64,000 bases of DNA, taken from Streptomyces paludis. Lineage in GTDB: Bacteria > Actinomycetota > Actinomycetes > Streptomycetales > Streptomycetaceae. The notes beneath the pieces are model-generated. The model made no database searches. It had not been told where the DNA came from and saw only the letters and a list, made by a program, of their open reading frames with translations. Location: NCBI RefSeq assembly GCF_003344965.1, contig NZ_CP031194.1:868001-932000 (forward strand). The letters run 5' to 3'. This document shows, piece after piece, positions 35,379 to 43,625 of the stretch (its first letter is position 1; each line of letters begins with the position of its first letter). The position numbers were made by a program, and so were the translations under genes.

Positions 35379-35650
35379 GACTGTCTGGCAGACAGCCGCG
35401 TAACGTCTGTGTACGGACCAACCGCGGCGGAACATCAAAAATGCCCCGGACGGCACACAGGCAGCAGCTCCTTGAATACCGGAGCACCGCCGCGTATGAG
35501 CCACGGGGCGCGCATCGGGCAGTTCCATCGTCCGTACGGAACGATGGGCACCACCTGACCGGTGACCCGCCGCCCGGAAAGGGCAGCCAGGTGGGAGATC
35601 GGAGCCTCCACTTGTGGGCCGGGCACACACGTGTCCGGCCGGTCGTCACT
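35379..35650 (-). promoter_or_regulatory. Structured leader of the infC-rpmI-rplT operon
   Basis: The 330 bases between the infC and DUF1844 starts hold no gene. On the infC-sense strand there are hairpins. One lies at 35617-35640 (GGCCGG/CCGGCC with inner pairs, loop of four). Another is CCATCGT/ACGATGG at 35525-35547. A short TGCC/GGCA stem is followed by five U at 35440-35436, like a weak attenuator. Their position suits L20- or IF3-dependent attenuation of the operon. The mechanism is inferred from other bacteria, and no known leader motif was matched. Confidence 0.45.
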
Positions 35651-35708
35651 CCAGGTTAGCAGCTCCCCGCGGCACGCGCTAACCGCCCGTGCGCCTATCG
35701 TGTGACCC

Positions 35709-36071
35709 ATGAGCGACACGACGACACCCGAAGCAACCCCCGGCTACGACGCCATGGCCCGCGACATCGCGGAGGTCCCCGCCGTCGAGGTGATCGTCAC
35801 GGTCGCGGTGAACCTGATGAGCGCGGCGGCCGTCAAGCTCGGACTCACCGACGAGGGCGACGCCCACAAGGACCTCGACGAGGCGCGCAAGCTGATCCAC
35901 GCGCTGGCCGGCCTCATGGACGGCAGCACCACGGAGATCAGCTCCTTCCACGCCGCCCCGCTGCGCGACGGCCTCAAGTCCCTCCAGCTGGCCTTCCGCG
36001 AGGCGTCCGTCGTCCCGGACGCCCCGGGCCAGGGCCCCGGCGAGAAGTACACGGGCCCGGTCTACGGCTGA
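35709..36071 (+). CDS. DUF1844 protein
   Basis: This 120-residue protein belongs to DUF1844: YDAMARDIAEVPAVEVIVTV near the start, then AVKLGLTDEG and DLDEARKLIHALAGLMDG. These are small alpha-helical proteins of unknown function that are regularly found beside infC in actinobacteria, as here (divergent, with the leader region between). It converges with and overlaps the 3' end of the sseB gene by 10 bp. ATG start at 35709. Family assignment is firm; role unknown. Confidence 0.9.
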   Translation: MSDTTTPEATPGYDAMARDIAEVPAVEVIVTVAVNLMSAAAVKLGLTDEGDAHKDLDEARKLIHALAGLMDGSTTEISSFHAAPLRDGLKSLQLAFREASVVPDAPGQGPGEKYTGPVYG

Positions 36072-36793
36072 CGTACGAACAAGGGCTCGCCCGGCGGCGG
36101 GGCATCGGCCGGCAGCAGCGCCAGGTCCAGCCCGCGCACCAGGCGGGCCCGCAGCACCTCGTCCGCCGCGAGCGCCCGCGCGACCCGCCGGGCCGCCTCC
36201 GCCGGCGGCTCGGCCGGGTCCAGTACGAGCGCGACGATGCCGTCCGCGCTCCCCGGCCCCAGATACGCCCGCCGCACCGCCCCCTCCCCCGCCACGACCG
36301 CCCGTACCGCCTCCGTGACGGCGGGATCCGCCAGCGGCTCGGCACTGGTCCGCCCCTCGGCGAGCGCGCGCAGCGCGGACCCGGTGAGCTGATACGTCAC
36401 GGGCCCGGCCAGATCCAGCACCACGGTGTCCGCCTTCTCGTGCGCGGCGGCCTGCAACGCCTGCCCCAACGGCACGGCCACCGGCCTCGCCTCCGCGTCC
36501 CACCGCGCCAGCGCCTCCACCGACGTGAACGCCGGCAACGCCCGCCGGTCCCCCGCCCGGAGCGTCGGCACCGCCATGTCGCTCGTCTTCTCCCGGCGCA
36601 ACCCGTCCGCGCCCTCCTCCACCTCCCCGAGCACGGCGACGATGGGCACCAGCAACCGCGCACCCCGCAACGCCGCCAGCACCCGCCCCTCCGCCCCCCG
36701 ATCCACGGCCCAGGCGGCAAGCGCCTCGGCGAGAACGGGATCGGCGGCGCCGTCGTCGTCGGAAAACCCGGATTCCGGAATGTTCTTGAGCAC
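36062..36793 (-). CDS. SseB-family protein
   Basis: This 243-residue protein matches actinobacterial SseB N-terminal-domain proteins: MLKNIPESGFSDDDGAADPV, LLVPIVAVLGEVEEGADGLR, DMAVPTLRAGDRRALPAFTS and VPLGQALQAAAHEKADTVVL. The C-terminal half is a second, less conserved domain ending PLFVRQP. The biochemical role is not established. The gene is next to DUF1844 and infC as in other Streptomyces. It is preceded by about 385 bp holding repeat copy A, and its 3' end overlaps the DUF1844 gene by 10 bp in convergent orientation. Confidence 0.88.
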   Translation of the reverse strand: MLKNIPESGFSDDDGAADPVLAEALAAWAVDRGAEGRVLAALRGARLLVPIVAVLGEVEEGADGLRREKTSDMAVPTLRAGDRRALPAFTSVEALARWDAEARPVAVPLGQALQAAAHEKADTVVLDLAGPVTYQLTGSALRALAEGRTSAEPLADPAVTEAVRAVVAGEGAVRRAYLGPGSADGIVALVLDPAEPPAEAARRVARALAADEVLRARLVRGLDLALLPADAPPPGEPLFVRQP

Positions 36794-36920
36794 GAGTTGA
36801 CCCTACCGGGCGGGGATGTTGGGACGGCCTGAGCCCAGTACGCACCTGCGGGTACGTGGCCGGGGCCGCGGGCTGTTCGGGCTGAGCCCGGGGAGTTCGT
36901 GGCTCGGCCGACCACCTACC

Positions 36921-37068
36921 GGAGGGGGCCGGGGTCGCAGGAGGTGACGTCCCCGGATGTAGAGCGTGATTTGTGCCGCTGAACGGTCCGCAGTCGAAGA
37001 ACCGGCCCGCACGCGGCGTAAATCATGCATCCGGGGATGCGCCTCCGGAGTGCCCCGGCCCCCGGCAC
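36921..37068 (-). repeat. 148-nt palindromic repeat, copy A
   Basis: The left arm (36921-36979) and right arm (37013-37068) fold on each other. GGGGGCCGGGG (36924-36934) pairs with CCCCGGCCCCC (37053-37063), GGAGG with CCTCC, CCCCGGATG (36951-36959) with CATCCGGGG (37028-37036), TGATTT with AAATCA, and GCCGC with GCGGC. The apical loop is 33 nt. Copy C has the same length and identical arms but a different loop. Read in the direction of mycP transcription it is a 3'-untranslated stem-loop behind that gene. The remaining 36794-36920 holds the sseB promoter region and further GC-rich partial repeats. Confidence 0.85.
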
Positions 37069-37210
37069 CGAAACAACCGACCCGCACCCCGCAACCGCCC
37101 CAGCCCACGGCCCCCTAGCCGGAAGGCGACCCCGCCCCGGCCCCCGGCACCAGACGTGACGGCCGCACCCCCGCAACGTCAGAGACCACGGCCCCCCGCC
37201 GGGAGGCGAC
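37053..37210 (-). repeat. Tandem tail modules R1 and R2 of repeat copy A
   Basis: Two units of about 77 bp, 37053-37130 and 37135-37210, both begin ccccggcccccggcacc and end with ccacggcccccc..gccgg.aggcgac. R2 covers the last ten codons and stop of mycP. A related tail follows copy C (48571-48646) and, inverted, precedes copy B. The tail therefore sits between the gene end and the palindrome in every copy. Confidence 0.7.
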
Positions 37211-38426
37211 GGGCGCCGCCGCGCCACAGCAGCACCGCCCCCGCCAGCAGCGCCGCTCCCACCCCGCCCGCCGTCGGCGCGAGCCACGCCGCCGGTTCCG
37301 GGTCGGGGCGGGCCACGGTGGGGCCCGCCCCGAAGTACCGCTTGCGGTAGGTCGCGGCGTCGGCGGCCACGTCCGTACCAACGCCCCCCGCGCCGGCGGC
37401 GCGCAACGCCGCGGCCGGGTCCACGAACCCGTAGCCGCGCGCGTCATCGCGGCCGTCCTTCGGCGCGTCACGCGCCGTCTCCGCGAGCAGCCGCTTGATC
37501 TGGGCGGGGGTGAGGTCGGGGTGGGCCGAGCGGATGAGCGCGACCGCGCCCGAGACGAACGCGGCGGCCGCGCTCGTACCCCAGCCCTCGTAGTAGCGCT
37601 GGTCGGGGTCGGCGATGACGACGTCGACGCCGGGCGCGCTGACCGTGGCGTACCAGCGGCGGGTGGAGAACGCCGCGTGGGTGCCGTAGCGGTCGACGGC
37701 GGTCACGGCGATCACGCCGGGGTAGGCCGCCGGGTACGAGATGTGGTCGCCCTTCTCGCCGCCGTTGCCGGCGGAGGCGACGACGACGGCGCCCTTGGCG
37801 AGGGCGTACTGGACGGCTTCGTCCTCGCCCGCCTCCGGGTGGGCGGACTCGCTGTCGTCGCCGAGGGAGAGGTTGATGACGTCGGCGCCGTTGTCGGCGG
37901 CCCACCGGATGCCCTCCGCGAGGGCGCCGCCCTTGGAGGAGCGGGCCTTGGTCCGCTCGGGGTCGGTGCCTTCGAGGATGACCCGTACGGGCAGGATCTT
38001 CGCCTCGGGCGCGATGCCGAGGACCCCGTCGGAGCGGTCGGGGCCATGGCCGTGGCCCGCGATGATCCCGGCCATGGCGGTGCCGTGGCGGGCCCAGGAC
38101 CGGTCGCCGCGTACCGCGCCGAAGCCGATGAGGTCCTTGCCGGGCAGTACGTGGCCTTCGAGGTCGGGGTGGCGGTCGTCGACGCCGGTGTCGAGGACGG
38201 CGACGGTCACGCCGGTGCCCTGCGCGCTGCGCCACGCCTCGGCGGTGTGCATGGCGTCCAGCGCCCACTGCCGGTCGCGGATGGCGTCGGCGTGCGCGGC
38301 GGGGACGGCGGGGGCGAGGAGGAAGGCCGAGGCGGCGAGGACCGCGGCGGCACGCTGCCGACGGCGGCGGCGCACGGCGGGCGCGGGCGCAGACGTGGGC
38401 GCGGGACCGGTCGCGGGCGGGGTCAT
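37179..38426 (-). CDS. mycP: Type VII secretion-type mycosin (subtilisin-like serine protease)
   Basis: This 415-residue membrane-anchored S8 protease has a signal peptide (RRRRRQRAAAVLAASAFLLA, ending AAHA). The catalytic triad is Asp in VAVLDTGVDDRHPDL, His in ARHGTAMAGIIAGHG and Ser in WGTSAAAAFVSGAVAL. A C-terminal transmembrane helix (VGAALLAGAVLLWR) is followed by basic residues. This is the mycosin layout used with ESX/type VII systems, where the protease stabilises the secretion machine. No ecc or WXG100 genes are in the window, so it is an orphan copy here. It overlaps the upstream gene by 4 bp (ATGA). The last codons lie in a repeat module. Confidence 0.88.
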   Translation of the reverse strand: MTPPATGPAPTSAPAPAVRRRRRQRAAAVLAASAFLLAPAVPAAHADAIRDRQWALDAMHTAEAWRSAQGTGVTVAVLDTGVDDRHPDLEGHVLPGKDLIGFGAVRGDRSWARHGTAMAGIIAGHGHGPDRSDGVLGIAPEAKILPVRVILEGTDPERTKARSSKGGALAEGIRWAADNGADVINLSLGDDSESAHPEAGEDEAVQYALAKGAVVVASAGNGGEKGDHISYPAAYPGVIAVTAVDRYGTHAAFSTRRWYATVSAPGVDVVIADPDQRYYEGWGTSAAAAFVSGAVALIRSAHPDLTPAQIKRLLAETARDAPKDGRDDARGYGFVDPAAALRAAGAGGVGTDVAADAATYRKRYFGAGPTVARPDPEPAAWLAPTAGGVGAALLAGAVLLWRGGARRLPAGGRGL

Positions 38427-40009
38427 CGTGGCCTCCGGGGTTCCGTCGTGCGCGCGCTGACGGCCTCGCGCAGTCCTCGTTCGACGCGGTCCGCGATGCC
38501 CTTGGCCTCGTGGCCGAGGCCCGACTGCGCGGGGGCGGTGGTGGCTTTGGGGACCATCGCGGCCGCCGCGGGCTGGGGCGCGGTGACTTCGCGTCCGTCG
38601 GTGAAGCCGGAGACGCCGTACACGACGACGGGGGCGTCGGTGAGGACGTTCACGGTCCAGCTGGCCCGCTGCGCGTCACCGAACTTGGCGGCGGAGGTGC
38701 CCTTGACGGCGAAGGCGCGGGGTATCAGATCGGCGCGGTCGGCGAGTTTCTCTTCGCGGAAACGGGCGCGCAGGGCGCTCATCGCGGCGGCGTCGGCCTG
38801 GGTGAAGACGAGCCCGACGGTGGTGACGTTGCTGGAGGTGGCGTCGACGTAGGTGGCGCGGAGCACGCGTTCACAGCCGACCGGGGCGATCGTCTTGACG
38901 AGCAGCGGGTCGAGGGCGGCGGCGCAGCCGCTGTCGGGGGCGACGCCGACCCTGGTCCAGTCACGGGCGGCGTTGCCGGGCCCGGCGCCGTCGCCCTTGA
39001 GCGTACGGGGGAAGAGGGTGTCGACGGGGACGCTGTGCCAGAGGGCGCGGGCCGTGGTGAAGCCGTCCTCGGTGGCGGGTTCGGCGGCGGAGTCGCCGGT
39101 GAGCCAGCTGCCGGTGACGGCGCCGCCGATCAGTCCGAGCCCGAGCACCCCGCAGACGAGCGCGGCGGCGGTACGACCGGGATGACGCGCGGGTACGGGC
39201 ACCAGCCGCGCGTGCTCGTCGAGCGGCGGCGCGGGCGCCGGCGCGGGCCAGGCGCAGCCGGGAGGCGGCGGCACGGACGGCGGAGCGAACGAGGGAACCG
39301 GGGGCGCGGCGGGCGCCGTCGCCGGGGGCGCGGGCGACACCGGAGAGGGCGCAGCCGGAGCGGCGGCGGTGCGCGCCGTCGCCGGATTCGGAGCCCCGGG
39401 CGGCACAGAAGGCGCGACAGGCGGCGCATACGGCGGCACCAAAGAAGACGCAGCCTGAGCCGCAGCGGCCCGCGCCGTCGTCGGAGCCTCCGAAGCCGGA
39501 GCACCGGCGCTCCGCGCCACCGTCGGGCCCGGGCCAGGGCCCGGGCCAGGAGCCGAATCCCCCGGCGCCACGGACGGCGCGTACGACGGTGCCGGAGGTG
39601 TCGGAGGCGGCGGAGGCGTCGCCGGAGCGCCGCCCTCGCGGCCCGTGCGGCGGTCGCCGCCCGGCGGTGGCCCGTACACGGGCCGGCGGCCCGTGGTGAC
39701 GGGCGGCGGGCCGAACGCGGTGCGCGGGCGCGGCGGGACGGTGGCGGTGCGGGGGTCGGCGGGCCCCGGCGGGCGCGGGGCCTCGGTGGCCGGTTTGCGC
39801 GCGCCCGGCACCGGCGTGACGGCGGGCGGGTGGGCCGGTTTGCGCGCGCCCGGCGCCGGCGCGACGGGCGCCCCGGGTGAGGCGGGCGGCCCGGGCGGGA
39901 GGGACGAGGCGGGGGCGGGCGGCTGCGCGGGGAGGGTGGCGCGCGGACCGGTGACCGGAGGGTGCGCGGGCCGGGGAGGTACGGCGGCGCGTGGTGCTTC
40001 GGTACTCAT
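38423..40009 (-). CDS. Proline-rich single-pass membrane protein, mycosin partner
   Basis: This 528-residue protein has a long low-complexity cytoplasmic N-terminus (about residues 1-265, Pro/Ala/Gly with short PGARKPA-type repeats) and one transmembrane helix (TAAALVCGVLGLGLIGGAVTG, about 275-295). A folded extracellular domain of about 200 residues contains VDTLFPRTLKGDGAGPGNAA, two cysteines (SGCAALD.., VGCERVL) likely to form a disulfide, and ATYVDATSSNVTTVGLVF. I recognise no named family. Its ATGA overlap with mycP indicates one operon, so the extracellular domain may be a substrate or regulator of the protease (inference). Confidence 0.75.
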   Translation of the reverse strand: MSTEAPRAAVPPRPAHPPVTGPRATLPAQPPAPASSLPPGPPASPGAPVAPAPGARKPAHPPAVTPVPGARKPATEAPRPPGPADPRTATVPPRPRTAFGPPPVTTGRRPVYGPPPGGDRRTGREGGAPATPPPPPTPPAPSYAPSVAPGDSAPGPGPGPGPTVARSAGAPASEAPTTARAAAAQAASSLVPPYAPPVAPSVPPGAPNPATARTAAAPAAPSPVSPAPPATAPAAPPVPSFAPPSVPPPPGCAWPAPAPAPPLDEHARLVPVPARHPGRTAAALVCGVLGLGLIGGAVTGSWLTGDSAAEPATEDGFTTARALWHSVPVDTLFPRTLKGDGAGPGNAARDWTRVGVAPDSGCAAALDPLLVKTIAPVGCERVLRATYVDATSSNVTTVGLVFTQADAAAMSALRARFREEKLADRADLIPRAFAVKGTSAAKFGDAQRASWTVNVLTDAPVVVYGVSGFTDGREVTAPQPAAAAMVPKATTAPAQSGLGHEAKGIADRVERGLREAVSARTTEPRRPR

Positions 40010-40206
40010 CCGCCCCCCTGTGCCGCTGCCTTGACCGGTCGGTCCACCGCATGACCGATCACCTTACGGAGCAGGCCCGTTCGACGCGGCGTGTGCGTCA
40101 CTCTACGGGCTGGAGAGGGCCCGGCGGGAACGACCGCGAAGGCCGGGGTGATCTGCCCAGATCATCCCCTACCCGGGCGACGGTCATGTCTGGCAAGCTG
40201 CGGGCC

Positions 40207-41409
40207 ATGAATCCGCGTGCCAGTGACCGGGTCCGGTACGACCGGGCCACCGCCCATCTCGACGCGCCGGTCGCCATCGTCGATCTCGACGCGTTCGACG
40301 CCAATGCCGACGATCTGGTGCGGCGGGCGGGGGGCAAGCCGATCCGGGTGGCGAGCAAGTCCGTACGGTGTCTGGCGCTGCTGGAGCGTGTGCTGGCCCG
40401 GGACGGGTTCGCGGGGATCATGTCCTTCACGCTGGCCGAGTCGCTGTGGCTGGCCCGGGCCGGGTTCGGCGATGTGCTGCTGGCCTATCCGTCGGTGGAC
40501 CGGGCGGCGTACGCGGAGCTGACGGCCGATCCCAAGCTCGCCGCCGCGGTGACGGTGATGATCGACGATCCGGCGCAGCTCGATCTCATTGACGCGGCGC
40601 GCGACGGTGGCCGGGAGGAGGTCAGGGTCTGTCTGGAGCTGGACACGTCGCTGCGGCTGCTGGGCGGGCGGATCCGGTACGGCGCGCTGCGCTCGCCGCT
40701 GCGGGAGCCGGCCCAACTGGCGGATCTGGCCAGGTCGGTGGCGCGTCGTCAGGGATTCCGGCTGGTGGGGATCATGGCGTACGAGGGTCATGTGGCCGGG
40801 GTCGGGGACTCCCTGGTGGGGCGTCCGGTGCGGTCGCGGGCGATCCGGCTGATGCAGGCGGCGGCCCGGCGGGAACTGGTGGAGCGGCGGGCGGCGGTGG
40901 TGCGCGCGGTGCGGGCCGTCACACCGGATCTGGAGTTCGTCAACGGGGGCGGGACGGGCAGCGTCCAGCACACGGCGGCGGAGGAGGCGGTGACGGAGAT
41001 CGCGGCGGGCTCGGGGCTGTATGTGCCGCGGCTGTTCGACAACTACACGTCGTTCACGGGCCGTCCGGCGGCGCTCTTTGCCCAGCCCGTGGTGCGGCGG
41101 CCCGGGGTCGGGGTGGTGACGGTGCTCGGCGGCGGCTATCCGGCGTCGGGGGCGGCGGGCCGTGACCGGCTGCCCGTGCCGTATCTGCCGCGCGGGCTGC
41201 GGTACGACGCGCAGGAGGGCCCGGGCGAGGTGCAGACCCCGCTGCTGGGCCCGGCGGCGGACGATCTGCTGATCGGTGACAAGGTGTGGTTCCGGCATGC
41301 CAAGGCCGGTGAGCTGTGCGAGCGGTTCGACACGCTCCACCTGGTCGCGGGCGACCGGGTGGTGGCGTCCGTACCGACGTACCGGGGCGAGGGCCGTACG
41401 TTCCTCTGA
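40207..41409 (+). CDS. Amino acid deaminase/aldolase, alanine-racemase-like fold
   Basis: This 400-residue protein has a fold-type-III PLP barrel: APVAIVDLDAFDANADDLVR at the start, KPIRVASKSVRCLALLERVL with the PLP lysine in VASKS, then VCLELDTSLRLLGGRI and GFRLVGIMAYEGHVAGVGD. The C-terminal metal/PLP domain contains VVTVLGGGYPAS and LIGDKVWFRHAKAGELCERF. This matches the D-threonine aldolase/D-serine deaminase-like group. It likely acts on a D-amino acid. The ATG at 40207 gives the conserved N-terminus; the longer upstream frame crosses the divergent promoter. It is divergent from the proline-rich membrane gene. Confidence 0.85.
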   Translation: MNPRASDRVRYDRATAHLDAPVAIVDLDAFDANADDLVRRAGGKPIRVASKSVRCLALLERVLARDGFAGIMSFTLAESLWLARAGFGDVLLAYPSVDRAAYAELTADPKLAAAVTVMIDDPAQLDLIDAARDGGREEVRVCLELDTSLRLLGGRIRYGALRSPLREPAQLADLARSVARRQGFRLVGIMAYEGHVAGVGDSLVGRPVRSRAIRLMQAAARRELVERRAAVVRAVRAVTPDLEFVNGGGTGSVQHTAAEEAVTEIAAGSGLYVPRLFDNYTSFTGRPAALFAQPVVRRPGVGVVTVLGGGYPASGAAGRDRLPVPYLPRGLRYDAQEGPGEVQTPLLGPAADDLLIGDKVWFRHAKAGELCERFDTLHLVAGDRVVASVPTYRGEGRTFL

Positions 41410-41445
41410 CCCTCCGCCCCGGTCGCGGTCCGGCTGGCCGGCCGG

Positions 41446-42237
41446 CTACACGGGGGTGACGTAGGCGCCCGCGATGCCGCCGTCGACGAGGAAGTCGGTG
41501 GCGTTCACGAAGGACGAGTCGTCGCTCGCGAGGAACGCGACGGCCGCCGCGATCTCCTCGGCGTCGGCGAACCGGCCGACCGGGATGTGCACCAGGCGGC
41601 GCGCGGCGCGCTCCGGGTCCTTGGCGAACAGCTCCTGGAGCAGCGGGGTGTTGACGGGGCCCGGGCACAGCGCGTTGACGCGGATGCCCTCGCGGGCGAA
41701 CTGGACGCCCAGCTCCCGGGACATCGCGAGTACGCCGCCCTTGGAGGCGGTGTAGGAGATCTGCGAGGTCGCCGCGCCCATGCGGGCCACGAAGGAGGCG
41801 GTGTTGATGATGGAGCCCCGGCCCTGGCGCCGCATGTAGGGGATCGCGGCCTTGCAGCAGAGGTAGACGGAGGTGAGGTTGACCTCCTGGACCCGGCGCC
41901 AGGCGTCGAGTCCGGTGGTGAGGATCGAGTCGTCGTCGGGGGGCGAGATACCGGCGTTGTTGAAGGCGATGTCGACGCTGCCGTAGGTGTCGAACGCGGT
42001 CTTGAACAGGGCCTCGACCTGGTCGGCGTCGGTGACGTCGACCTTGACGAAGGTCCCGCCGACCTCCTCGGCGGCGGCCTTGCCGGCGGTCTCGTCGATG
42101 TCGCCGCAGACGATGTGCGCGCCCTCGGAGGCGAGCCGGCGGGCGGTGGCGAGGCCGATGCCGCTGCCGGCACCGGTGATGACCGCCGTACGGCCCACGA
42201 GCCGGCGGCAGACGATGTCGTTCTGGGGAGCGGTCAT
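41446..42237 (-). CDS. SDR-family oxidoreductase of the ethanolamine cluster
   Basis: This 263-residue short-chain dehydrogenase has the cofactor motif TGAGSGIGLATARRLASEG, acidic DVTDADQ, NNAGIS and the catalytic YTASK in SQISYTASKGGVLAMSREL. It ends with the usual VDGGIAGAYV. It is annotated generally as a 3-oxoacyl-ACP reductase type, but its position three bases after the aldehyde dehydrogenase and in one operon with glnA4 suggests it oxidises the alcohol group of gamma-glutamylethanolamide or a related intermediate (inference). Cofactor preference for NAD is suggested by the Asp at the end of strand 2 (CGDIDE). Confidence 0.88.
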   Translation of the reverse strand: MTAPQNDIVCRRLVGRTAVITGAGSGIGLATARRLASEGAHIVCGDIDETAGKAAAEEVGGTFVKVDVTDADQVEALFKTAFDTYGSVDIAFNNAGISPPDDDSILTTGLDAWRRVQEVNLTSVYLCCKAAIPYMRRQGRGSIINTASFVARMGAATSQISYTASKGGVLAMSRELGVQFAREGIRVNALCPGPVNTPLLQELFAKDPERAARRLVHIPVGRFADAEEIAAAVAFLASDDSSFVNATDFLVDGGIAGAYVTPV

Positions 42238-42240
42238 GGG

Positions 42241-43617
42241 TCAGACCTCCGTGCTGAGGAAGACGTTTTTGGTTTCGGTGAAGGCGGTGAGGGCGTCCGG
42301 GCCGAGTTCTCGGCCGAGTCCGGACTGTTTGTAGCCGCCGAACGGGGTTCCGTAGCGGACGGCGCTGTGCGAGTTGACGGAGAGGTTCCCGGCGGCGACG
42401 GCGCGCGAGACGCGCAGGGCGCGGCCCACGTCCCGGGTCCAAAGGGAGCCGGCGAGGCCGTACGCGGTGGCGTTGGCCAGCCGGACGGCGTCCTCCTCGT
42501 CGTCGAAGGGCAGGACGACGGCGACGGGGCCGAAGACCTCCTCGGTGGCGACCGGGGAGTCGGCCGCCGCGTCGGTGAGGACGGTCGGGGGGAACCAGAA
42601 GCCGGGTCCGTCGGGCGCGGTGCCACGGATGGCGGGGGTGCCGTCGGGGACGTAGGACCGTACGCGGTCGAGCTGGAGCGCCGAGATGAGCGGGCCCATC
42701 TGGGTCTTCTCGTCGGCGGGGTCGCCGACGACGACGTTCGCGACGGCGGTGGTGAGCAGTTCCAGGAAGCGGTCGTGGACCTCGCGCTGGACGAGGATGC
42801 GGGTACGGGCGCAGCAGTCCTGGCCGGCGTTGTCGAGGAAGGCCATCGGGGCGCCGGCGGCGGCCTGTTCGAGGTCGGAGTCGGCGAAGACGATGTTGGG
42901 GCTCTTGCCGCCGAGTTCGAGGGTCACGCGCTTGAGGAGGGCGCTGCTCTTGGCCATGATCTGTTTGCCGACCCGGGTGGAGCCGGTGAAGACGATCTTG
43001 GCGACGCCGGGGTGCTCGACGAGGGCGTCGCCCGCGACGGCGCCGGCGCCGGGCAGGACCTGGAAGAGGTCCTCGGGGAGTCCGGCGTCGAGGGCGAGTG
43101 CGGCGAGCCGGAGCGCGGTGAGCGGGGTGGTCTCGGCGGGCTTGAGCAGGACGGCGTTGCCGGCCGCGAGCGCGGGCGCGGTGGCCCAGGCGGCGATGGG
43201 CATCGGGAAGTTCCAGGGGGCGATCACCCCGATGACGCCGAGCGGTTCGAGGAGGGTGATGTCGAGTCCGCCGGCGACCGGGATCTGACGGCCGGTGAGC
43301 CGTTCCACTCCGCCGGCGGAGTAGTCGAGCAGATCGCGGACGTTGCCCGCCTCCCAGCGGGCGTTGCCGATGGTGTGGCCGGCCTCGGTGACCTCCAGCC
43401 GGGCGAGTTCCTCGATGTGCTCGTCGACGACGACGGCGAACCGGCGCAGGGCCCTGGCCCGGTCGGCGGGGGCGAGCGCGGCCCACCGGAGCTGGGCCGC
43501 GGCGGCCCGCCGGACCGCGGCGTCGACCTGGGCGCGGGTGGTCGCCGGGACGGTGGCGACCGTCTCCCCGGTGGCCGGGTTGAGCACCAGGTGTGCGGCG
43601 GGGTGTTGTTCCTGCAC
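42241..43617 (-). CDS. Aldehyde dehydrogenase of the ethanolamine cluster
   Basis: This protein of about 458 residues has the NAD-dependent aldehyde dehydrogenase hallmarks: PWNFPMPIAAWATAPALAAG, IVFTGSTRVGKQI, the general-base glutamate in TLELGGKSPNIVF and the nucleophilic cysteine in NAGQDCCARTRILV. It would oxidise gamma-glutamyl-acetaldehyde to gamma-glutamylglycine by analogy with PuuC-like pathways. Two GTG starts are possible. The one at 43617 has GAGG six bases upstream; one at 43629 overlaps the glnA4 stop (GTGA). Both imply coupling to glnA4. I prefer 43617. Confidence 0.9.
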   Translation of the reverse strand: MQEQHPAAHLVLNPATGETVATVPATTRAQVDAAVRRAAAAQLRWAALAPADRARALRRFAVVVDEHIEELARLEVTEAGHTIGNARWEAGNVRDLLDYSAGGVERLTGRQIPVAGGLDITLLEPLGVIGVIAPWNFPMPIAAWATAPALAAGNAVLLKPAETTPLTALRLAALALDAGLPEDLFQVLPGAGAVAGDALVEHPGVAKIVFTGSTRVGKQIMAKSSALLKRVTLELGGKSPNIVFADSDLEQAAAGAPMAFLDNAGQDCCARTRILVQREVHDRFLELLTTAVANVVVGDPADEKTQMGPLISALQLDRVRSYVPDGTPAIRGTAPDGPGFWFPPTVLTDAAADSPVATEEVFGPVAVVLPFDDEEDAVRLANATAYGLAGSLWTRDVGRALRVSRAVAAGNLSVNSHSAVRYGTPFGGYKQSGLGRELGPDALTAFTETKNVFLSTEV

Positions 43618-43625
43618 GTCGTTCC

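Noticed and set aside
36803..37287. Short frames in the repeat reading CMIYAACGP and QRHKSRSTSGDVTSCDPG
   Set aside because: The same peptide words recur because they are read from the palindromic arms; the pairing and loop variation argue for a structural element, not a protein.
41054..43486. 810-codon minus frame overlapping the SDR and ALDH genes
   Set aside because: Out-of-frame shadow of two recognised genes on the same strand.
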